Positions 8,433-18,213 of a stretch of DNA of 62,563 nucleotides are shown one piece after another. How positions within the stretch are numbered: the first letter of the stretch is position 1; the number at the start of each line of letters is the position of its first letter. This DNA is from RGIG4576 sp045656705 (GTDB lineage: Bacteria > Bacteroidota > Bacteroidia > Bacteroidales > Muribaculaceae), in contig JAZORR010000032.1 in the NCBI GenBank assembly GCA_045656705.1, forward strand, positions 1 through 62,563, read 5' to 3'. Made by a program: the position numbers and the translations under genes. The notes under the pieces are model-generated. The model searched no databases, was not told the DNA's origin, and saw only the letters and a program-made list of their open reading frames with translations.

Positions 8433-9698
8433 ATGGAATTAAAAAGAGTCGTAGTAACAGGTCTTGGTGCCATTACTCCACTTGGTAACGATGTTGCCTC
8501 TACTTGGGCAGCGGCTGTGAATGGTGAGAGTGGAGCAGGACCAATTACTCATTTTGACGCTTCCAAGTTCAAGACTCAATTTGCTTGCGAGGTGAAGAAT
8601 TTCAACGCAGCCGAACACTTCGACCGCAAAAAGATTCGCACTCTCGATCTTTATGCTCAATATGCTATTGTAGCAGCGAGACAAGCTATAGCTGAATCGG
8701 GCATTGAAGCTGAAGGTGTCGACCACAATCGCGTGGGCGTTATATTCGCCGCTGGTATCGGTGGTCTGCACACATTTGAAGAAGAAGCAGGATACTACGC
8801 AATCAATGGTGCTGAAATGGGACCTAAATACAACCCATTCTTCATCCCTAAGATGATTGCTGATATCGCTGCTGGACACATATCAATGGAATACGGATTC
8901 CGTGGCCCTAACTTTGGTATCGTGTCGGCTTGTGCATCTTCTACAAATGCTATTATCGATGCTTTCAACTACATTCGTCTTGGAATGGCTGACGCCATTG
9001 TGACTGGTGGTGCTGAAGCAGCAATCTATCCTGCTGGTGTAGGTGGATTTAACTCAATGCACGCATTGTCGACTCGCAATGATAGTCCAGCTACTGCCTC
9101 TCGTCCATTCAGTGCATCTCGCGATGGATTTGTAATGGGAGAAGGCTCTGCCTGCTTGATTCTTGAAGAACTTGAGCACGCAAAAGCTCGTGGAGCTAAA
9201 ATCTATGCTGAAGTTGTGGGCGGAGGTATGAGTGCCGATGCTTATCACCTTACAGCTACTCACCCAGAAGGATTAGGCGCAAAACTTGTGATGACTAATG
9301 CTTTGAACGATGCGGGTTTGAAACCTGAAGACGTTGACTATATCAATGTTCACGGTACTTCTACTCCTGTAGGCGATATTTCAGAGTCTAAGGCTATCAA
9401 AGAAGTTTTCGGTGAACATGCCTATAAGTTGAACATCAGTTCTACTAAGTCTATGACTGGTCACTTGCTTGGTGCTGCGGGTGCTTTGGAAGCATTGTTA
9501 TGCGTGAAGGTAATAGAAGATGGCATCGTGCCTCCTACTATCAACCACGAAGATGGCGACAATGATCCGGAAATTGATTACAATTTGAACTATACTTTCG
9601 GTAAAGCTCAAAAACGCGACATCAAGGTGGCTCTATCAAATACTTTCGGTTTTGGTGGTCACAACGCGAGCGTAATCATGAAAAAATATGACAAATAA
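8433..9698 (+). CDS. fabF: 3-oxoacyl-[acyl-carrier-protein] synthase II
   Basis: This condensing enzyme elongates acyl-ACP with malonyl-ACP. The 421-aa length fits FabF. The nucleophile Cys167 lies in SACASSTNAI; the catalytic histidines are in NVHGTSTPVGD and MTGHLLGAAGALEA; the C-terminal SNTFGFGGHN loop is intact. It is translated from ATG at 8433 in an operon with acpP and ends at a strong terminator. Confidence 0.97.
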   Translation: MELKRVVVTGLGAITPLGNDVASTWAAAVNGESGAGPITHFDASKFKTQFACEVKNFNAAEHFDRKKIRTLDLYAQYAIVAARQAIAESGIEAEGVDHNRVGVIFAAGIGGLHTFEEEAGYYAINGAEMGPKYNPFFIPKMIADIAAGHISMEYGFRGPNFGIVSACASSTNAIIDAFNYIRLGMADAIVTGGAEAAIYPAGVGGFNSMHALSTRNDSPATASRPFSASRDGFVMGEGSACLILEELEHAKARGAKIYAEVVGGGMSADAYHLTATHPEGLGAKLVMTNALNDAGLKPEDVDYINVHGTSTPVGDISESKAIKEVFGEHAYKLNISSTKSMTGHLLGAAGALEALLCVKVIEDGIVPPTINHEDGDNDPEIDYNLNYTFGKAQKRDIKVALSNTFGFGGHNASVIMKKYDK

Positions 9699-9738
9699 GT
9701 GAGTCGATAACAGACTTTTCACTTTTTTCATACATTCT

Positions 9739-9781
9739 AAGGAGATGTTATCCTTTTTAAGGAACATCTCCTTTATTTTTT
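9739..9781 (+). terminator. Terminator after fabF
   Basis: AAGGAGATGTT (9739-9749) pairs with AACATCTCCTT (9763-9773), followed by TATTTTTTT. Confidence 0.9.
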
Positions 9782-9816
9782 TATGTAATTTTGTAGCGAA
9801 TTTCGTGATAAGTTAC

Positions 9817-9824
9817 TAAATTTG
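9817..9824 (+). promoter_or_regulatory. Candidate -7 element for rel
   Basis: TAAATTTG 59 bases before the ATG. A TTTG at 9790-9793 lies 23 bases upstream, slightly long for a -33 box. Confidence 0.5.
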
Positions 9825-9882
9825 TAACTTAACGCAATACAATGCTAAAATTTGGCATGACCTAAAATAAATAAGAATAGTT

Positions 9883-12141
9883 ATGGAATATAAGATGTCT
9901 CTTGAAGAAGAAAAACAGATGATTGACGCCGCTTTCAAAAATCTGCTTGATGGCTATCTTGCAAGCAACCACCGCAAGAAAGTTGAGATTATTGAAAAGG
10001 CTTACAGATTCGCTTGCGACGCGCATAAGGGAATACGACGTCGTTCGGGCGAACCCTACATTTTACACCCTATTGCAGTGGCCACTATCGTCAGCCAAGA
10101 GATAGGACTTGGTAGCACTTCTATCTGTGCTGCTCTTCTACACGATGTGGTAGAAGATACCGACTACACTGTAGAAGACTTGGAAGCTCAATTCGGCAAA
10201 AAAATCGCAAACATAGTAGAAGGTCTCACCAAGATTTCAGGTGGTATCTTCGGTGATAAGGCTTCAGTGCAAGCCGAAAACTTCCGCAAGCTATTGCTCA
10301 CTATGAGCAACGACATTCGCGTGGTACTTATCAAGATGGCCGACCGCCTTCACAATATGCGCACGCTCGGCTCTATGCTACCAAGCAAGCAATACAAGAT
10401 CGCAGGCGAAACACTCTACATCTACGCACCGCTTGCACATCGTTTAGGTCTTTTTGCCATTAAAACAGAACTCGAAGACTTGAGTTTCAAATACGAACAT
10501 CCTGAGACTTACAACAATATCAAACACCAAATCGCCGACACCGAAGAGGCTCGCAACAACATTTTCAACGAATTTGCCAAACCTGTGCGTGCCAAACTCG
10601 ACGCTATGGGGTTGAAATACGAAATGAAAGCGCGTGTGAAATCGGTTTACTCGATTTGGAACAAAATGGAAGCCAAACGCGTACCTTTCGAGGAAATTTA
10701 CGACCTTTATGCTGCTCGTATCGTCTTCAAGTGCGACAACGAGTGTGACGAAAAGCGTTTGTGCTGGAATATCTATTCCGAAATTACCGACCTATACAGC
10801 CTTCACCCCGATCGCACTCGCGACTGGATAAGCGTGCCTAAGGCTAATGGCTATCGTGCCCTCCACCTCACAGTGATGGGACCAGATGGCAATTGGGTAG
10901 AAATTCAAATTCGCAGTGAGCGCATGGACGAAATGGCCGAAAAAGGTTTTGCTGCTCACTGGAAATATAAAATAGGTGAAGGCGAAGAAGAAACAGAACT
11001 TCGCACATGGCTTATGACCATCGAAGAAATCTTGAGCAATCCAGAACCGAATGCTCTCGACTTCCTCGACACCATCAAGCTCAACCTTTTCGCTTCTGAA
11101 ATTGTAGTATTCACACCTAAGGGCGAACTCATCACTATGCCTAAAGATGCCACTGTGCTCGATATGGCATTCAACCTTCACTCAGAATTGGGCATGCACT
11201 GCATCGCAGGTAAGGTAAATCACAAATTGGTATCGCTATCACACAAGCTGCAGAGTGGCGACCAAGTGGAAATCCTCACTTCGCGTTCGCAAACAGCCAA
11301 AGAGGAATGGGAAAAGTTTGTCATTACAGCCACAGGTAAGTCACGACTACGCCAAGCTCTGCGCAAACAACGCCGCGTGGTTTCTGAAAAGGGACACGAA
11401 ATTTTGCAAGAATTCCTTCAAGCCAATAATCATGAGATGACCAACGATGTGCTCACTCGTCTCATCACTAAAACAGGCGTGCAGAACAAGGAAGAACTCC
11501 TCAGTAAACTTGGTTCGGGCGAGGTGCTACTCAACGAGCAAATGCTCAAAGATGTAAAAAACACTTCGGCAGGCAATCTGCTTTCTAAACTTTTCAGTTT
11601 CGGTAACGCAAAAAAGCCTAAAGAAGAAACTAACAAGGTAGTAACCAAGAAAATCGAACGCGTAAACGGCAAAATCGATATCAGTAAGGTATATGTATTA
11701 TCATCAGAAAACGGTGTGAGCAATTACAAACTCGCCACCTGTTGCGAACCAATCCCTGGCGACGACGTCGTGGGATATGTCAACGACAACGACGAAGTGG
11801 TGGTACACAAACTCAGCTGTCCAAATGCTATGCGATTGAAGAGCAGTTATGGCGGACGTTTGTTGCAAACACGCTGGGATTCGCTCAACGAGAAATTCCT
11901 CGTATCGATTCGCATCGAGGGCATCGACCGTATGGGTATCCTTCAGGAAATCATCTACACCATTTCTACCACTCTTGCCATAGACATTCGCAAGCTCGAA
12001 ATCGGCGCTAACGATGGACTATTTACTTCGCTACTCGATGTAATGGTGAAAGATGCCACCGTGGTCAATAATCTTTGCAAGCGACTTCGCTCTATCAAGG
12101 GCGTGAATGTAGCAGTAAGAGCCAAGGGTGTTACATCATAA
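9883..12141 (+). CDS. rel: Bifunctional (p)ppGpp synthetase/hydrolase
   Basis: At 752 aa it has the full RelA/SpoT order: an HD hydrolase domain (about 30-200, with LHDVVEDTDYT and HD at 87-88), a nucleotidyltransferase domain (about 240-350, with YDLYAARIVF and VPKANGYRALHLTV), a TGS domain (about 405-465, VVFTPKGELITMPKDATVLD) and a C-terminal ACT domain (from about 675). An intact HD motif and an intact synthetase segment predict both making and degrading the alarmone in response to starvation. It is followed after 28 bases by the pgpH-like gene, so two nucleotide-messenger enzymes are neighbours. Whether it should be called rel or spoT cannot be settled here. Confidence 0.93.
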   Translation: MEYKMSLEEEKQMIDAAFKNLLDGYLASNHRKKVEIIEKAYRFACDAHKGIRRRSGEPYILHPIAVATIVSQEIGLGSTSICAALLHDVVEDTDYTVEDLEAQFGKKIANIVEGLTKISGGIFGDKASVQAENFRKLLLTMSNDIRVVLIKMADRLHNMRTLGSMLPSKQYKIAGETLYIYAPLAHRLGLFAIKTELEDLSFKYEHPETYNNIKHQIADTEEARNNIFNEFAKPVRAKLDAMGLKYEMKARVKSVYSIWNKMEAKRVPFEEIYDLYAARIVFKCDNECDEKRLCWNIYSEITDLYSLHPDRTRDWISVPKANGYRALHLTVMGPDGNWVEIQIRSERMDEMAEKGFAAHWKYKIGEGEEETELRTWLMTIEEILSNPEPNALDFLDTIKLNLFASEIVVFTPKGELITMPKDATVLDMAFNLHSELGMHCIAGKVNHKLVSLSHKLQSGDQVEILTSRSQTAKEEWEKFVITATGKSRLRQALRKQRRVVSEKGHEILQEFLQANNHEMTNDVLTRLITKTGVQNKEELLSKLGSGEVLLNEQMLKDVKNTSAGNLLSKLFSFGNAKKPKEETNKVVTKKIERVNGKIDISKVYVLSSENGVSNYKLATCCEPIPGDDVVGYVNDNDEVVVHKLSCPNAMRLKSSYGGRLLQTRWDSLNEKFLVSIRIEGIDRMGILQEIIYTISTTLAIDIRKLEIGANDGLFTSLLDVMVKDATVVNNLCKRLRSIKGVNVAVRAKGVTS

Positions 12142-12169
12142 CCTCAACCTGCAGTAAAATATAATTTTT

Positions 12170-14263
12170 ATGGAACATAAGAATAACAATAAAACAAATG
12201 TAATAAATACGCTGATGCTATTGTGTGCAATAGCTGTGGTTTCGTTTTTCTTCCCAAAGGAAAACGAATTCAGTTATGAGTATGAAGAAGGAAAGCCTTG
12301 GGCCTACTCTCTTCTTACTGCTCCTTTCGATATGCCTATGCACATGGATGCTGCCACTGCACAAATGGTGAAAGACAGCATTGATAGCAACTTTGCTCCT
12401 ATCTACACTCGAAATACTAAAATTGAGCAGCAAAATCTAAACAATCTGCTCAACGCGCTCAACGAAGACGCCACTCTCTCCCACGATGTGCGCCTTTCCA
12501 TCATCGAGCAAGTGCGTAAGGTGTATGACAACGGGATTGTAGACAATCGCACACGCGAAGGTCTTGCCACCGGCAAAATTCCAGCTATTCGTTATATCCA
12601 TAAAAATGTAGCTAAATATATGTCCACGCAAAATCTTTTATCCGAACGTGAAGCATATATTCTACTCGACTCCATTTTTCACGCGCCTCGCATAAAATCG
12701 GCTCTTAGCAGAGCACATCTTGCCGACAATCTTATGCCTAATATCGTTTTCGATAGCATAGAATCGCGACGTATGCTCGAGCAGGTCTACCAAAAGGCGC
12801 TTGCTCCAGTGGGCGTGATACAAAAGGGAGAACGCATCATCGACCTTGGCGAGAAGGTGACTCCTCAACTATACACTGTGTTGCAAACCTACGAACAAAT
12901 GTCGCTCGAACGCCACAACACAGCCAAAGGCGACCACTACCCTTTCGTCGGACAAACGCTGCTTGTGGCCATCATATTCTGTGGGTTCTTTGTCTACGTT
13001 TATTACTATCGTCCACGCACCTATGTCGATTTTCGCAAGATGTTCTTCATGCTTTTGTTCATCACAGTGTTCACCGCCGGTGCTCTTGTGGTGAAAGACA
13101 CATCGTCAAATGCGATTTACCTTATTCCATTTGCTACTGTGCCTATCATCTTATCCACTTTTATCGACTCTCGCACTGCCTTTATGGCAAATGTAGCAGT
13201 AGTATTGGTGTGTGCATTGGCCGCTCCTGTTCCATTGGAATTTATAGTACTGCACATCGTATCGGGTATCGTAGCCATCGTAAGTGTTCGCTCTTTGGTT
13301 CGTCGCTCGCAATTGGTGTCGTGTGCCTTTTATGTAACATTAAGTTATTGCCTCATATATATAGGTATGAATATCCTATCTAATGGCAACCTCAACGGCT
13401 TGAGCAAACATATGTTTATGAACTTTGCTCTTAATGGTGTGATTTTGTCGTTCAATTATGTTCTTGTGTTTGTCCTCGAAAAACTATTCGGTTTCATCAC
13501 TCCTGTTTCTCTTGTTGAAATCAGCGACGTGAACAATCCCGAACTGCGTGAACTTTCCGAGAAATGTCCTGGTACATTCCAGCACTCGCTCCAAGTGGCA
13601 AACCTTGCCGCCGAAGTAGCTCACAGCATTGGTGCTAATGTGCAACTGGTGCGTGCTGGTGCGTTATTCCACGATATAGGCAAAATCAACAATCCCGCCT
13701 TCTTCACCGAGAATCAACGTGGTGTTAATCCTCACGATAGTCTTACCCCAGATCATAGTGCGCGCATCGTAATCCGCCATGTCACCGACGGAGTACAACG
13801 TGCCGAAAAAGCTAAACTTCCTGCCGTAATCAAGGATTTCATCCTTCAACATCACGGCGCAGGTAAGGCTAAATTCTTCTATATGAAGGCTTGCGAAGCT
13901 GCAGGTGGTGCAGAAAATGTAGACGAAAGCATATACACCTACCCTGGACCGAACCCTAACACTCGCGAAACCACAATCCTCATGATTACCGATGCTTGCG
14001 AGGCTGCTACCAAGAGTCTTAAAGAGCACACCGATGTGGCCATTCGCTCCATCGTCGACAAAATCATCGAAGGACAACGCGCCGATGGTCTTTTCTCCGA
14101 TTCACCTCTATCATTCCGAGAAATGGAAAAGGTGAAGAAAACCATTGTCGACCGCCTTTGTATGTTCTACCACACTCGCGTGTCTTACAATATCAAGAAA
14201 GATCCTGCCACTGAGACTAAGTCAGCAGAAACTTCCAACGACGATAACGCACCTGCTAAGTAA
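12170..14263 (+). CDS. pgpH: PgpH-like membrane HD phosphohydrolase (c-di-AMP phosphodiesterase family)
   Basis: A 697-aa membrane protein with one N-terminal TM (about 14-30), a large extracytoplasmic region (about 35-260, 7TMR-HDED type), a bundle of TM segments (about 265-445) and a cytoplasmic HD domain with HSLQVANLAAEVA, GALFHDIGKINNPAFF and LQHHGAGKAKFFY. HD proteins of this architecture (YqfF/PgpH) hydrolyse cyclic-di-AMP; this activity is assigned by family. No c-di-AMP cyclase gene lies in the window. It follows rel closely and its stop is 7 bases before the next ATG. Confidence 0.85.
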   Translation: MEHKNNNKTNVINTLMLLCAIAVVSFFFPKENEFSYEYEEGKPWAYSLLTAPFDMPMHMDAATAQMVKDSIDSNFAPIYTRNTKIEQQNLNNLLNALNEDATLSHDVRLSIIEQVRKVYDNGIVDNRTREGLATGKIPAIRYIHKNVAKYMSTQNLLSEREAYILLDSIFHAPRIKSALSRAHLADNLMPNIVFDSIESRRMLEQVYQKALAPVGVIQKGERIIDLGEKVTPQLYTVLQTYEQMSLERHNTAKGDHYPFVGQTLLVAIIFCGFFVYVYYYRPRTYVDFRKMFFMLLFITVFTAGALVVKDTSSNAIYLIPFATVPIILSTFIDSRTAFMANVAVVLVCALAAPVPLEFIVLHIVSGIVAIVSVRSLVRRSQLVSCAFYVTLSYCLIYIGMNILSNGNLNGLSKHMFMNFALNGVILSFNYVLVFVLEKLFGFITPVSLVEISDVNNPELRELSEKCPGTFQHSLQVANLAAEVAHSIGANVQLVRAGALFHDIGKINNPAFFTENQRGVNPHDSLTPDHSARIVIRHVTDGVQRAEKAKLPAVIKDFILQHHGAGKAKFFYMKACEAAGGAENVDESIYTYPGPNPNTRETTILMITDACEAATKSLKEHTDVAIRSIVDKIIEGQRADGLFSDSPLSFREMEKVKKTIVDRLCMFYHTRVSYNIKKDPATETKSAETSNDDNAPAK

Positions 14264-14270
14264 TTGGAAT

Positions 14271-14765
14271 ATGACTGCTCTCTTCCTCACGCTTGGTATT
14301 GCGAGCCTCATTTGGGCTTTGATACTTATGGTGCGCCCTTCCATCCCAGCAGCCATACCCACCTATGTGGCTATGTGGATGTTTCACTTGAGTTATCATA
14401 TCACTGTGGCCGAACGCACATTCATATTTTGGGGTGCTGCCACATTTTTACTGATGACCATTGCAAAAATGACTCAAAAAAATGAGTCTCACCATATCAC
14501 ATTAAATGCATACATCACCATAGGAGCACTCATCGGTATGCTTCTTGCTATGACAATGAGTGCAAATATATTGATACTCGGTGTGCTTATAGGAGCTGTT
14601 ACTGGAATGATAGTATATGTTAATACTCCTAAAGGAAAGTTTATAAAGCACTCTCTTTCCACATTTATTCACTATTTTTGCAAAAATGCTTTGCCCACAG
14701 TAGTAGCAATGTCGATGATAGGTATCATTATCGAAGGTTTCTTACTCAATTTGGCAAACATATAA
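14271..14765 (+). CDS. Small integral membrane protein, unrecognised
   Basis: 164 aa from ATG at 14271, seven bases after the pgpH stop; an in-frame start inside pgpH was rejected because the ATG fits the membrane start MTALFLTLGIASLIW. About five hydrophobic segments are visible, including a Gly-rich pair (GALIGMLLAMTMSANILILG then VLIGAVTGMIVYV) and a C-terminal one. The first part is rich in aromatic residues. No family was recognised with confidence. Position suggests co-transcription with pgpH. Confidence 0.75.
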   Translation: MTALFLTLGIASLIWALILMVRPSIPAAIPTYVAMWMFHLSYHITVAERTFIFWGAATFLLMTIAKMTQKNESHHITLNAYITIGALIGMLLAMTMSANILILGVLIGAVTGMIVYVNTPKGKFIKHSLSTFIHYFCKNALPTVVAMSMIGIIIEGFLLNLANI

Positions 14766-14784
14766 TTTACATTAAACATTTAGA

Positions 14785-15543
14785 ATGAAACGATTAATTT
14801 ACATCATATTATTAGTATTTACTGCAGGCTTTGCATTACAAGCCGCGTCGCCCAAAAAACTCGAAATTCGCAAAGTTGATTTTGAACAAATCAGAAAAAC
14901 GGTGCTCGACACAGTCGACAGCAAAAGTTACTACCCACGCCTTATGGCAGCATATTTGCGTAACGATTCCACACTGCTTCCCGACACTCTCCCAAGTGGC
15001 GAAATAGTTCCGGGCAGGGTGATGACCGTAGATGATTATCGCAATCTCTACTATGGTTATGTTTTTGAAGAAGATTATAGCCCATTCCGTACATCGATTT
15101 ATAGCAACAAACTCGATTATCTTTACGAACAAAAAGAATTTACGCGCGAAGAAAGTGTGCTCATCAAGGAAACGGCACGCGATGTTCTTGCCGACAACAT
15201 GTTCGACCTTCGTCAAATATCTTTCTTCGTGTGGGCTCTAAGAAGAATCAACAAAAACAATCTTGCCGATATTTATCATTTCCGACTCAACCACCTTGTA
15301 GCAGCAATTCTATCGAGCGGACAAGGCACTAAGGAACACCCTTGGGTGGTAACATCTCTTGAACACGAATATAATATCATCAATTTCCTCGGATATGTAG
15401 GCGTAGAGCATCAAGAGATTGAAGGACATATCGACTTCATCAAGGTGGCCAAGAAAGACGACAAGACTCCCGAAGGTTTCTATTTCGACGTTTCTAAAAT
15501 TGTGGAAGTTGCAAGCATCAAGTTCCCAAATACTACCGAGTGA
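14785..15543 (+). CDS. Exported DUF4919-like protein
   Basis: 252 aa with a signal peptide (MKRLIYIILLVFTAGFALQA). The body contains YYPRLMAAYLRND and DDYRNLYYGYVFEEDYSPFR, which match my memory of the Bacteroidetes DUF4919 family, often annotated as TPR-like. The remainder is mainly helical. It is probably periplasmic; no biochemical role is known to me. It follows the small membrane protein by 19 bases, so rel, pgpH and these two envelope genes may be one transcript. Confidence 0.7.
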   Translation: MKRLIYIILLVFTAGFALQAASPKKLEIRKVDFEQIRKTVLDTVDSKSYYPRLMAAYLRNDSTLLPDTLPSGEIVPGRVMTVDDYRNLYYGYVFEEDYSPFRTSIYSNKLDYLYEQKEFTREESVLIKETARDVLADNMFDLRQISFFVWALRRINKNNLADIYHFRLNHLVAAILSSGQGTKEHPWVVTSLEHEYNIINFLGYVGVEHQEIEGHIDFIKVAKKDDKTPEGFYFDVSKIVEVASIKFPNTTE

Positions 15544-15666
15544 AACATATAAGGTTAGCCTAAAAGAATCAACCACATAGTTTGGTTGTATACACATAAG
15601 AAATGCTTCTTAGAAAAAATGGTTAAGAATTGAAGCGAGGTGTATTAAAATTTTCATTTTTTTATT

Positions 15667-15674
15667 TATCTTTG
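15667..15674 (+). promoter_or_regulatory. Candidate -7 element for the aminotransferase gene
   Basis: TATCTTTG 37 bases before the ATG at 15711. No -33 TTTG seen. Confidence 0.5.
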
Positions 15675-15710
15675 TCATAGAAAAATATAACAAACTAAGA
15701 TTTTACAGTT

Positions 15711-16904
15711 ATGAATGAAGTTTCTCTAAGAATTCAGGCGTTGTCGCCTTCACAAACATTGGCTATGTCGCAAAAAAGTGCTGAATTGCGTAGCCAAGGT
15801 ATTGACGTTATCAATATGTCGGTAGGAGAACCCGATTTTAACACCCCAGAGCATATAAAAGAAGCCGCTAAGAAGGCTATTGACGATAATTTCACTTTCT
15901 ACACACCTGTAGGTGGATACTTATCGCTTCGTAAGGCTATTTGCGATAAGATGAAAAACGAAAATGGCAGAGAATTCACCCCTGACCAAATCGTGGTATC
16001 AAATGGTGCTAAGCAATCGCTTTGTAACTGTATTCTCTCACTTATCAATCCGGGCGATGAAGTTATTATCCCTACTCCAGCATGGGTAAGTTATGTAGAA
16101 ATGGTAAAACTTGCCGAAGGTGTAAATGTGCTTGTGCCTGCAAGCGTAGAGCAAGACTTCAAAATTACTCCTGAACAACTTGAAGCAGCCATCACTCCAA
16201 AGTCAAAAATGCTTCTTCTTTGCTCTCCTTCCAACCCTACTGGTAGCGTTTACACTCGCGATGAATTGAAAGCTCTTGCCGAAGTGCTTGCTAAATATCC
16301 TGATATCATCATCCTTTCCGACGAAATCTACGAACACATCAATTACACTGGCGAATTCTGCTCTATTGCCGAATTCCCTAAAGTTGCCGACAGAGTGGTT
16401 ACTATCAATGGTGTGTCTAAGGCTTACGCTATGACAGGATGGCGTATTGGTTTCCTTGCTGCTCCTCTATGGATTGCTAAGGCCAATAACAAACTTCAAG
16501 GACAATACTCTTCTAACCCTTCTTCTGTGGCTCAAAAAGCAGCCGAAGCTGCTTACACTGGTTCACAAGAGTGCATCGAAGAAATGCGCGTGGCTTTTGA
16601 ACGCCGTCGCAATCTCATCGTTGACCTATTGAGCGAAATCCCTGGTCTTCGCATCAACAATCCTCAAGGTGCATTCTACATCTTCCCTGAAGTTTCAGCT
16701 TATTTCGGAAAGAAGAATGGCGAAGAAGTTATCAAGGATTCGCACGACCTATCAATGTACCTGCTCGAAGAAGCTCACGTGGCCACTGTGGAAGGTGCAG
16801 CTTTCTGTGCTCCAGATTATATCCGTTTGAGTTATGCTACAAGCGACGAAAACATCAAGGAAGCAGTAGCACGCATCAAAGTGGCTCTTGCTAAATTGAA
16901 ATAA
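15711..16904 (+). CDS. aspC: Pyridoxal-phosphate aminotransferase, class I (aspartate-type)
   Basis: 397 aa, fold type I. The family N-terminus (LSPSQTLAMSQKSAELRSQG) and SVGEPDFNTP are present. The PLP lysine is in NGVSKAYAMTGWRIG, with the Asn and Asp/Tyr cofactor contacts in SPSNPTGSVYTRDE and ILSDEIYEHI. The C-terminus has the RLSYATS arginine that binds the substrate carboxylate. The closest match is the Ib aspartate/prephenate aminotransferase group, so aspartate is the likely donor, but broader specificity is possible. phoH starts 20 bases downstream. Confidence 0.9.
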   Translation: MNEVSLRIQALSPSQTLAMSQKSAELRSQGIDVINMSVGEPDFNTPEHIKEAAKKAIDDNFTFYTPVGGYLSLRKAICDKMKNENGREFTPDQIVVSNGAKQSLCNCILSLINPGDEVIIPTPAWVSYVEMVKLAEGVNVLVPASVEQDFKITPEQLEAAITPKSKMLLLCSPSNPTGSVYTRDELKALAEVLAKYPDIIILSDEIYEHINYTGEFCSIAEFPKVADRVVTINGVSKAYAMTGWRIGFLAAPLWIAKANNKLQGQYSSNPSSVAQKAAEAAYTGSQECIEEMRVAFERRRNLIVDLLSEIPGLRINNPQGAFYIFPEVSAYFGKKNGEEVIKDSHDLSMYLLEEAHVATVEGAAFCAPDYIRLSYATSDENIKEAVARIKVALAKLK

Positions 16905-16923
16905 TACTCCTACTTACTACTTA

Positions 16924-17934
16924 ATGATAGAGCGAATTATAATCATAGATAATGTGGACCCCGTAGTTTTCTACGGGGTTAACAACTCTAATATACAACT
17001 CATACGCAACTTATTTCCTAAGCTGCGACTTGCTGCACGCGGCAACGTTATCAAAGTGATTGGAGACGATAATGAAACAAGTGAATTTGAAGAAAAAGTA
17101 AAAAAACTTGCCGACTATTGTGCCAAATACAACCAACTTCCCGAAGATGTAATCATCGACACTATCAAAGGCGCACCTCCAAAGGAACTTAAAATGGACG
17201 ATGTGATTATCTACGGCGTAAATGGCAAGCCTATATCGGGACGCACTCCCAATCAGCAGAAACTTGTAAAAGTATTCCAAAAGAACGACCTTACTTTCGC
17301 TCTTGGTCCTGCAGGTACAGGTAAAACATATGTGGCTATCGCCCTTGCTGTGCGTGCTCTCAAAAATAAAGAAGTGCGTAAAATCATTCTCTCACGTCCA
17401 GCTGTTGAAGCAGGCGAAAAATTAGGATTCTTGCCCGGCGACATGAAAGATAAAATCGACCCATACTTGCAACCGCTATACGACGCACTCGAAGATATGA
17501 TTCCTGCCAACAAACTCAAGGAATATATGGAAACGAATGTGATACAGATAGCACCTCTTGCTTTTATGCGTGGTCGCACTCTCAACGAGGCCGTTATAGT
17601 GCTCGACGAGGCACAAAACACCACTACTCACCAAATCAAGATGTTCCTCACTCGCTTAGGTATGGGTGCCAAAATGATTATCACAGGCGACATGTCGCAA
17701 ATCGACTTACCTCACTCGGTGCAGTCGGGACTTATACAAGCCACAAGCATCCTACGAGATGTACCAGGTATTGGCAGAGTGGAATTTGACAAGAAAGATA
17801 TTGTTCGCCACCAACTTGTACAACGCATCGTAGAAGCATACGAACACCACGACGAACACATTCGTGCTCTTCGCAAAGCCGAAAAAGAAGCTAAAGAACA
17901 GGCAAAACTCGACAAGCAAGACAAGCCCGAATAA
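16924..17934 (+). CDS. phoH: PhoH family ATPase
   Basis: 336 aa. Walker A is GPAGTGKT (128-135) and Walker B VIVLDEAQNTT; between them comes LSRPAVEAGEKLGFLPGDM, a hallmark of PhoH proteins. The C-terminal tail is highly charged (KAEKEAKEQAKLDKQDK). The N-terminal region is the short variant without a PIN domain. PhoH proteins are implicated in RNA metabolism, often with ybeY, which is not here. It ends in a terminator. Confidence 0.93.
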   Translation: MIERIIIIDNVDPVVFYGVNNSNIQLIRNLFPKLRLAARGNVIKVIGDDNETSEFEEKVKKLADYCAKYNQLPEDVIIDTIKGAPPKELKMDDVIIYGVNGKPISGRTPNQQKLVKVFQKNDLTFALGPAGTGKTYVAIALAVRALKNKEVRKIILSRPAVEAGEKLGFLPGDMKDKIDPYLQPLYDALEDMIPANKLKEYMETNVIQIAPLAFMRGRTLNEAVIVLDEAQNTTTHQIKMFLTRLGMGAKMIITGDMSQIDLPHSVQSGLIQATSILRDVPGIGRVEFDKKDIVRHQLVQRIVEAYEHHDEHIRALRKAEKEAKEQAKLDKQDKPE

Positions 17935-17959
17935 TCCCATCGTTGAAACATATCACACA

Positions 17960-17995
17960 AACTCTCGGCAAACATCCCCCGAGAGTTTTTTCTTT
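17960..17995 (+). terminator. Terminator after phoH
   Basis: AACTCTCGG (17960-17968) pairs with CCGAGAGTT (17979-17987), followed by TTTTTCTTTTT. Confidence 0.9.
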
Positions 17996-18134
17996 TTAAA
18001 AGTACCTAAATTTCGGGGAAATCGGGGGAATCAGATATTTTCAATTCTTTTTAGTGATAAATATCGCAACAAATTATAAACACTTCATTGATAAAAAATG
18101 GAAAATTGGTGGCTGTGGTTTGCGAAAAAAATTA

Positions 18135-18142
18135 TAACTTTG
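18135..18142 (+). promoter_or_regulatory. Candidate -7 element for purC
   Basis: TAACTTTG 72 bases before the purC ATG. A TTTG at 18119 is too close to act as the -33 box. Confidence 0.5.
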
Positions 18143-18213
18143 TAGAATAGATTTTGCGAAGGCAAATATTATAACTAAATGAATAAAACATCACTAAAAT
18201 ATTCAAAATATCT

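Noticed and set aside
15593..15635. Hairpin GCTTCTTA...GAAGC before the aminotransferase gene
   Set aside because: The arms overlap and no T tract follows, so it is not a convincing terminator.
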